This document shows positions 59,232-64,000 of a stretch of DNA of 64,000 nucleotides, piece after piece. The DNA is from Gammaproteobacteria bacterium (GTDB lineage: Bacteria > Pseudomonadota > Gammaproteobacteria > Steroidobacterales > Steroidobacteraceae). Location: the NCBI GenBank assembly GCA_027459765.1, contig DAIDHD010000046.1, positions 62,001-126,000 of the forward strand, in the 5' to 3' direction. Below the pieces are notes generated by a model. The model was not told where the DNA came from. It was given only the letters and a program-made list of their open reading frames with translations, and searched no databases. Position 1 is the stretch's first letter; each line of letters opens with the position of its first letter. The position numbers and the translations under genes were made by a program.

Positions 59232-61643
59232 ATGAGGAGCCACGCGAGAGTGGTGGTGATCGGCGGCGGCGTCGTGGGCGTGAGCGTGCTGTATCACCTG
59301 ACCAAGGCCGGCTGGAAGGACGTGCTGCTGATCGAGCGCGCGGAACTCACGTCCGGTTCGACCTGGCACGCCGCCGGCGGCATGCACACCGTCAACGGCG
59401 ATCCCAACGTCGCCAAGTTGCAGCAATACACGATCAACCTCTACAAGGAGCTCGAGCGCATCTCGGGCCAGTCCTGCGGCATGCACATCACCGGCGGCGT
59501 CATGCTCGCCGGCACCGACGAGCGTCTGGACTGGCTCAAGATGGCCAAGGCGCGCGGCCGCTACCTCGGCATGGACCTCGAACTCATCTCGGTGGACGAG
59601 GCCGCGCGGCTCTTTCCGCTCATGGATAAGCGCCACTTCAAGGGCGCCCTGTACGACCCGATCGAGGGCCACGTGGATCCCTACGGCGTCACCCACGCCT
59701 ACGCGAAGGCGGCGCAGATGGGCGGCGCGGAGATCGTGCGCCACACGCGCGTGACCGCTCTCGCGAGCCGCGCCGACGGCAGCTGGGACGTCGTCACCGA
59801 GCACGGCACGGTGCACGCCGAGCACGTCGTGAATGCGGCCGGTTTGTGGGCGCGCGAGGTCGGCCGCATGGTAGGCCTGGAACTGCCGATTCTCGCCATG
59901 GAGCACCAGTACCTGATCACCGGTGACATGCCGGAGCTCGTCGGCAAGCCCGAGCAGCTGCACGCCATCGATTTCGAGGGCGAAATCTATCTGCGGCAGG
60001 AGCGCGGCGGCATGCTCATGGGCACGTACGAGCGCGCCGGCGAGCCGTGGTCCCCCGTCACCACGCCGTGGGACTTCGGCCAGGACCTGCTGCCGAACGA
60101 CCTGGAGCGCATCGCACCCAGCCTCGAGGTGGGATTCGAGCACTTCCCGGCGCTCGCCGGGGCGGGTATCCGCAAGGTCGTCAATGGGCCGTTCACCTTC
60201 GCACCCGACGGCAATCCGCTCATCGGCCCGGTGCGGGGCCTGCGGAACTTCTGGGTGGCCTGCGGCGTGATGGCCGGCTTCAGCCAAGGCGGCGGGGTCG
60301 GACTCGCGCTTGCGCACTGGATGGTCGACGGGGACCCGGGCGCCGACGTCTGGGGCATGGACGTGGCGCGCTACGGCGACTGGACCACTCTCGCGTACAC
60401 CAACGCCAAGGTGCGCGAGAACTACTCGCGCCGCTTCCGCATCCGGTTCCCGAACGAGGAGCTGCCGGCGGCGCGACCGCTGCGCACGACGCCGATCTAC
60501 GAGAAGCTCGCCGCCAGCCATGCGGTGTTCGGCGACTACTGCGCGCTCGAGCACCCGCTCTGGTTCGCGCCGAGCGCCGCCGAGGCGGTCGATCACGTGA
60601 GTTTCCGGCGCTCGAACGCCCATCCTCACGTCGGTGCGGAGTGTCTGGCCGTTCGCGACACGGTCGGTCTGCTCGAGATCTCCAACTACGGCAAGTTCGA
60701 AGTGCGGGGTCCGGCGAGCGCCGAATGGCTGTCGCGCGTGATGGCCAACCGGGTGCCCGCCGTCGGGCGCATCGCGCTGTCGCCGATGCTCAACGACCGC
60801 GGCAAGCTGATCGGCGATTTCACCCTGTGCCGGCTCGCCGACGATCACGTGTTCCTGGTCGGCACGTACGCCGCGGAAACCTATTACATGCGCTGGTTCG
60901 AGCGGCACCTGCCGCCCGCCGGCGTGAGCGTGCGCCCCTGCGCGATGCAGTACGTGGGACTCGCCATCGCAGGACCGAATGCGCGCGCTCTGTTGCAGAC
61001 GCTGGTGCGCGACGACCTGTCCACGGCGGCGTTCCCGTTCCTGTCCTTCCGGCGCATGGAGGTCGGCATGGTGCCCGCACTGGTCGGGCGGGTCTCCTTC
61101 ACCGGCGAGGCCGGATACGAGATCTGGGTGACCACCGAGTACCAACGGGCACTGTACGACGCGCTGGTCGGCGCGGGCCGCGAATTCGGGCTGCGCCAAT
61201 TCGGCGGCCGGGCTCTGAACTCGATGCGGATCGAAAAGTCCTTCGGCACCTGGGCGCGCGAGTACCGGCCGATCTACGGTCCCTACGAGGCCGGGCTCGG
61301 GCGATTCGTCGATCTCGACAAGGGCGACTTCATCGGTCGTGCGGCGGCGGCGGAGGAGCGCGCCGGCGGCGGTAGCCTGCAATTGATCGGCCTCGCCGTC
61401 GAGGCGGCCGACGCCGACGCGCTCGGCGACGAGCCCATCTGGCACGACGGCCGGGTGGTGGGCTGGGTGACGTCGGGGGCCTACGGGCACCGGGTCGGCC
61501 GCTCGCTCGCGCTCGGTTACGTGCCGAGGGACGTGGCGCAGGCGACTTCGGGTTTCGAAGTGGAGATCATGGGCGAGCGGCGCGGCGCCACGCGGCTCGC
61601 GGGCGCCGCGTACGATCCGCGGGGCGCGCGTATGCGCGACTGA
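59232..61643 (+). CDS. Second dimethylglycine/sarcosine dehydrogenase-like flavoenzyme
   Basis: This 803-residue protein shares the architecture of the enzyme at 37147: FAD domain ARVVVIGGGVVGVSVLYHLT, the flavin-linking histidine in STWHAAGGMHTV, a central FAO_M region and a C-terminal folate-binding aminomethyltransferase domain (SFTGEAGYEIWVTTEYQRAL, ALNSMRIEKSFGTWAREYRP). After the WHAAG motif it reads GMHTVNGDPN rather than the LLPLFNMSYT of the first copy, so the active-site mouth differs. It likely oxidises an N-methyl amino acid, with sarcosine or dimethylglycine most probable. It is followed five bases later by an amino-acid permease. Confidence 0.86.
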   Translation: MRSHARVVVIGGGVVGVSVLYHLTKAGWKDVLLIERAELTSGSTWHAAGGMHTVNGDPNVAKLQQYTINLYKELERISGQSCGMHITGGVMLAGTDERLDWLKMAKARGRYLGMDLELISVDEAARLFPLMDKRHFKGALYDPIEGHVDPYGVTHAYAKAAQMGGAEIVRHTRVTALASRADGSWDVVTEHGTVHAEHVVNAAGLWAREVGRMVGLELPILAMEHQYLITGDMPELVGKPEQLHAIDFEGEIYLRQERGGMLMGTYERAGEPWSPVTTPWDFGQDLLPNDLERIAPSLEVGFEHFPALAGAGIRKVVNGPFTFAPDGNPLIGPVRGLRNFWVACGVMAGFSQGGGVGLALAHWMVDGDPGADVWGMDVARYGDWTTLAYTNAKVRENYSRRFRIRFPNEELPAARPLRTTPIYEKLAASHAVFGDYCALEHPLWFAPSAAEAVDHVSFRRSNAHPHVGAECLAVRDTVGLLEISNYGKFEVRGPASAEWLSRVMANRVPAVGRIALSPMLNDRGKLIGDFTLCRLADDHVFLVGTYAAETYYMRWFERHLPPAGVSVRPCAMQYVGLAIAGPNARALLQTLVRDDLSTAAFPFLSFRRMEVGMVPALVGRVSFTGEAGYEIWVTTEYQRALYDALVGAGREFGLRQFGGRALNSMRIEKSFGTWAREYRPIYGPYEAGLGRFVDLDKGDFIGRAAAAEERAGGGSLQLIGLAVEAADADALGDEPIWHDGRVVGWVTSGAYGHRVGRSLALGYVPRDVAQATSGFEVEIMGERRGATRLAGAAYDPRGARMRD

Positions 61644-61648
61644 CGCGC

Positions 61649-63061
61649 GTGCGCGAGGTCGGCCTGCGGCGCGGCGTCGGGTTGTGGTCGGCGATCGCAG
61701 TCAACGTCGCCAACATGATCGGCACCGGCGTGTTCCTCAAGACGCGGGTGATGACCTGCAACGTCGGCGACGCCTGCACCGTGTTGTGGGTGTGGCTCGC
61801 CGCCGGGCTCCTGTCGCTGGCCGGAGCGTTCAGTTACTCGGAGATCGCCGCCATGATGCCGGAGGCCGGCGGCGACTACCTGTACCTGCGGCGCGCCTAC
61901 GGGCGCCTGGCGGGCTTCCTCTACGGCTGGACGGTGTTCGCCGTGGCGCGGGCGGGTTCGCAGGCCGCGCTCGCCGTGGGGCTCGCGATCTTCCTCAACG
62001 TCGCGCTGGGCGGGCGACTGGCGGCCGCGCCCTGGCACGTCAATCCGTTCGGTGTCGGCATCCAGGTCTCGGGCCTGACCCTGGTGGCACTCGGCGCCAT
62101 CTGGACGGTCGCGGCGATCAACTGTGCGTCGGTGACCTCCGGGGGGCGCGCCGCCCTGGTTCTGACCCTGATCAAGGTCGCGCTGGTTGCGAGCGTCGGC
62201 ATCGCGGCCTTCGGCTTCGCTCCCGGCGATCTGGGTCACCTGCTGCAGTCGGGCGCGGACGGCACGTGCGCCGGCGTGTCCGCGCAGGCGCGCGGCGGCG
62301 TCGCCGGCTTCGGGGCGGCGATGCTGGGCGCATTGTGGGCCTACGACGGCTGGAACAACGTGGCGCCGCTCGCCGGCGAGATTCGCGACCCGCAGCGCAA
62401 TCTGCCGCGCGCCTTCGTCGGCGGGATGATTTCGGTCACGGCGCTGTACCTGTTCGTGAACGCCGCCTATTTCTACGCGCTCGCGCCGCGCGCGGTGGCG
62501 AGCGTGCCGCTGTCCTCTTCGGTGGCGACCGCGACGATCGAGACCTTCCTGGGCCCGGCGGCTGTGTCCGTCACCGCGGTGGCGCTCGCCGTGTCATCGT
62601 TCGGATCCCTGCACGCGAGCGTGCTCGCCAATTCCCGCATCCCGTTCGCCATGGCCCGTGACGGCCTGTTCTTCGCCGCGCTCGCACGCCTGTCGCCGCG
62701 CAGCCGCGTGCCGGCGCGCGCCATTCTCGCCCAGGCGGCGTGGAGCAGCGTGCTCGCCGTGTCCGGTTCCTACGACTCGCTCACCGACGCGGTGATCTTC
62801 ACGTCCTGGCTTTTCTACGGTCTGAGTACGGGGGCGCTGTTCGTGTTTCGCCGGCGCCTTCCCGACGCGCCGCGCCCGTACCGGGCGCTCGGCTATCCGC
62901 TGCTGCCGCTGCTCTTCCTGCTGGTCACGGGCGGGCTGCTGGTCAACGCCTGCGTCGCGGCCCCGCGGCAGGCGCTCGAGGGGGTGGGGGTGCTCGTGCT
63001 CGGTCTGCCGTTCTATTACTACTGGTCTCGGCGAGGAGGTGACGATGTTCCCGTTGCGTAG
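61649..63061 (+). CDS. APC-superfamily amino-acid permease
   Basis: This 470-residue transporter with about 12 helices has the APC helix-1 motif (VGLWSAIAVNVANMIGTGVF), then SYSEIAAMMPEAGGDYLYLR and the ALWAYDGWNNVAPLAGEI segment found in LAT-like carriers. The GTG start at 61649 lies five bases after the flavoenzyme stop. Coupling to that gene suggests uptake of its amino-acid substrate or exchange with its product. Its 3' end overlaps the peptidase start by 17 bases. Confidence 0.88.
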   Translation: MREVGLRRGVGLWSAIAVNVANMIGTGVFLKTRVMTCNVGDACTVLWVWLAAGLLSLAGAFSYSEIAAMMPEAGGDYLYLRRAYGRLAGFLYGWTVFAVARAGSQAALAVGLAIFLNVALGGRLAAAPWHVNPFGVGIQVSGLTLVALGAIWTVAAINCASVTSGGRAALVLTLIKVALVASVGIAAFGFAPGDLGHLLQSGADGTCAGVSAQARGGVAGFGAAMLGALWAYDGWNNVAPLAGEIRDPQRNLPRAFVGGMISVTALYLFVNAAYFYALAPRAVASVPLSSSVATATIETFLGPAAVSVTAVALAVSSFGSLHASVLANSRIPFAMARDGLFFAALARLSPRSRVPARAILAQAAWSSVLAVSGSYDSLTDAVIFTSWLFYGLSTGALFVFRRRLPDAPRPYRALGYPLLPLLFLLVTGGLLVNACVAAPRQALEGVGVLVLGLPFYYYWSRRGGDDVPVA

Positions 63062-64000
63062 TCTTGCGACGCTGGCGTGTTCGCTGTGCGCGGCCGTGGC
63101 GACGTCGCGTGCCGGAGTCGACACCGGCCCGGACCGGCCGGAAGCCGGTTCCATCGAGGCAATCGCCGCGGCCACCACCGAGCCGCGCTTCTCCTCGCCG
63201 TGGGTGGCGTACTTGCCGGATTCCGCGGCGGTGCCGTCGCCGCGCAAGTTCTTCGGCCGCATCTGCGGCGCACCCGGGGAGCTCGTGAACTCTGCGCAGG
63301 CCTACGCCTATGCGCGAGCGCTCGCGGCCGCCTCGCCTCGCGTGCGGGTGTTCCGCATCGGCCGCTCCGAGGAGGGGCGCGAGATCATCCTCATCGCCAT
63401 CGCGGACGAGAGTGGAATCCGTTCCCTCGAGGACCTCAAGCGCGACTCCGGCGCGCTCGCCGATCCGCGCACCCTCGACGAGGCGACCGCCGAGAAGGTG
63501 ATCGCGCGCGCACGCCCGTTCTACTACTTCAATGCAGCGCTGCATTCCGACGAGACCGGTTCGACCGAGTCGGTGCTGGAACTCGCCTACCGGCTCGCGG
63601 TGTCGGAGCAGCCGATGATCCGGCGCATCCGCGAGAACATGGTCGTGCTCATAAATCCGGTCTCGAATCCCGACGGTCGTGACAAGCAGGTGGAGTGGTT
63701 CTATCGCTATCTGAAGGGCAGGACCGACCGTGACACGCTGCCGCGGCAGTCGCCGCCGTACTGGTCCAAGTACGCGTTCGTCGACATCAATCGCGACGCG
63801 CACCAGCTCACGCACGAGACCACCAAGGCGGTGAGCCGCATGTTCTTCGAGTGGCACCCGGTGGTGGTGCACGATCTGCACGAAAGCGAGCCGCTGCTGA
63901 TGTCCTGGAACGGCACCGGTCCATACAACCCGCACATCGATCCGATCACCTACACCGAGTTCCTGGCGCTGAGCTTTCACGAGGTCGAGGCGCTCACCGG
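63045..64000 (+). CDS. M14-family zinc carboxypeptidase, 3' truncated by window edge
   Basis: The frame runs off the window after about 318 codons. A signal peptide (LRSLATLACSLCAAVATSRA) is followed by a peptidase M14 domain. The zinc motif HSDE (HxxE, about residues 167-170) lies in NAALHSDETGSTE, with an NPVSNPDGRD segment and NRDAH downstream. A likely third ligand histidine lies in VVHDLHESEPL. The protein should be secreted to the periplasm and trim peptides from the C-terminus. ATG 63045 has AGGAGGTGA just upstream, an excellent ribosome site, and it lies inside the end of the permease gene. Confidence 0.85.
   Translation, partial: MFPLRSLATLACSLCAAVATSRAGVDTGPDRPEAGSIEAIAAATTEPRFSSPWVAYLPDSAAVPSPRKFFGRICGAPGELVNSAQAYAYARALAAASPRVRVFRIGRSEEGREIILIAIADESGIRSLEDLKRDSGALADPRTLDEATAEKVIARARPFYYFNAALHSDETGSTESVLELAYRLAVSEQPMIRRIRENMVVLINPVSNPDGRDKQVEWFYRYLKGRTDRDTLPRQSPPYWSKYAFVDINRDAHQLTHETTKAVSRMFFEWHPVVVHDLHESEPLLMSWNGTGPYNPHIDPITYTEFLALSFHEVEALT

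Noticed and set aside
57981..61490. A 1169-codon open frame on the minus strand
   Set aside because: It lies opposite the LysR and dimethylglycine-dehydrogenase-like genes and has a low-complexity Arg/Ala/Glu/His composition, so it is a codon-bias shadow.
1..64000. tRNA, rRNA, riboswitch, prophage or insertion-sequence features
   Set aside because: I saw no cloverleaf-like gene, transposase, integrase, phage structural gene or conserved riboswitch core; a covariance-model scan would be needed to exclude small RNAs.

Overview
The window is high-GC proteobacterial chromosome, densely coding, with no intergenic gap over 300 bases. It holds no tRNA, rRNA, CRISPR array or insertion sequence that I could see. 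A full ccmABCDEFGHI cytochrome c maturation operon, RND efflux genes, large TonB receptors and BetI/GbdR-type choline regulation suggest a gammaproteobacterium, perhaps of the Steroidobacterales/Nevskiales kind, but a betaproteobacterium cannot be excluded. All identifications come from motifs and remembered family sequences; no database search was possible.

Layout. 1-1425: the 3' part of a LysR gene and a convergent wrbA. 1632-8486: ccmABCDEFGHI, mostly with overlapping stop/start codons. 8560-12800: an RND efflux pair. 12835-16361: a CAP-domain secreted protein, a marR-DHA2 efflux operon read leftward, and a CBS protein. 16470-47101: a quaternary-amine catabolic island. 47133-52810: two tandem paralogous TonB receptors. 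52978-56760: a leftward operon of a beta-hydroxyacid dehydrogenase, an enolase-superfamily enzyme and a GMC oxidoreductase. 56903-63061: an MFS transporter, a LysR regulator, a second dimethylglycine-dehydrogenase-like flavoenzyme and an amino-acid permease. 63045-end: a truncated M14 metallopeptidase.

The island reads as a nearly complete route to glycine. A proposed upper arm takes trimethylaminobutyraldehyde to gamma-butyrobetaine (aldehyde dehydrogenase), then its CoA ester (NDP-forming acyl-CoA synthetase), crotonobetainyl-CoA (acyl-CoA dehydrogenase), carnitinyl-CoA (enoyl-CoA hydratase) and carnitine (thioesterase). Carnitine dehydrogenase, the BKACE cleavage enzyme and betainyl-CoA thioesterase then give glycine betaine. 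A second arm takes choline to betaine through BetA and BetB. GbcA (Rieske oxygenase), dimethylglycine dehydrogenase and two heterotetrameric sarcosine oxidases (SoxBDAG) strip the methyl groups. An ABC importer, with its binding protein fused to the permease, supplies substrate. A GbdR-like AraC regulator sits between the two demethylation operons.

The most unusual feature is one 695-residue reading frame joining a complete BetI repressor to a betaine aldehyde dehydrogenase (28207-30294). BetI-type boxes lie at the fusion's own start, in the divergent transporter gene, and upstream of the first TonB receptor. This suggests an enzyme-regulator that controls choline/betaine import across both membranes.
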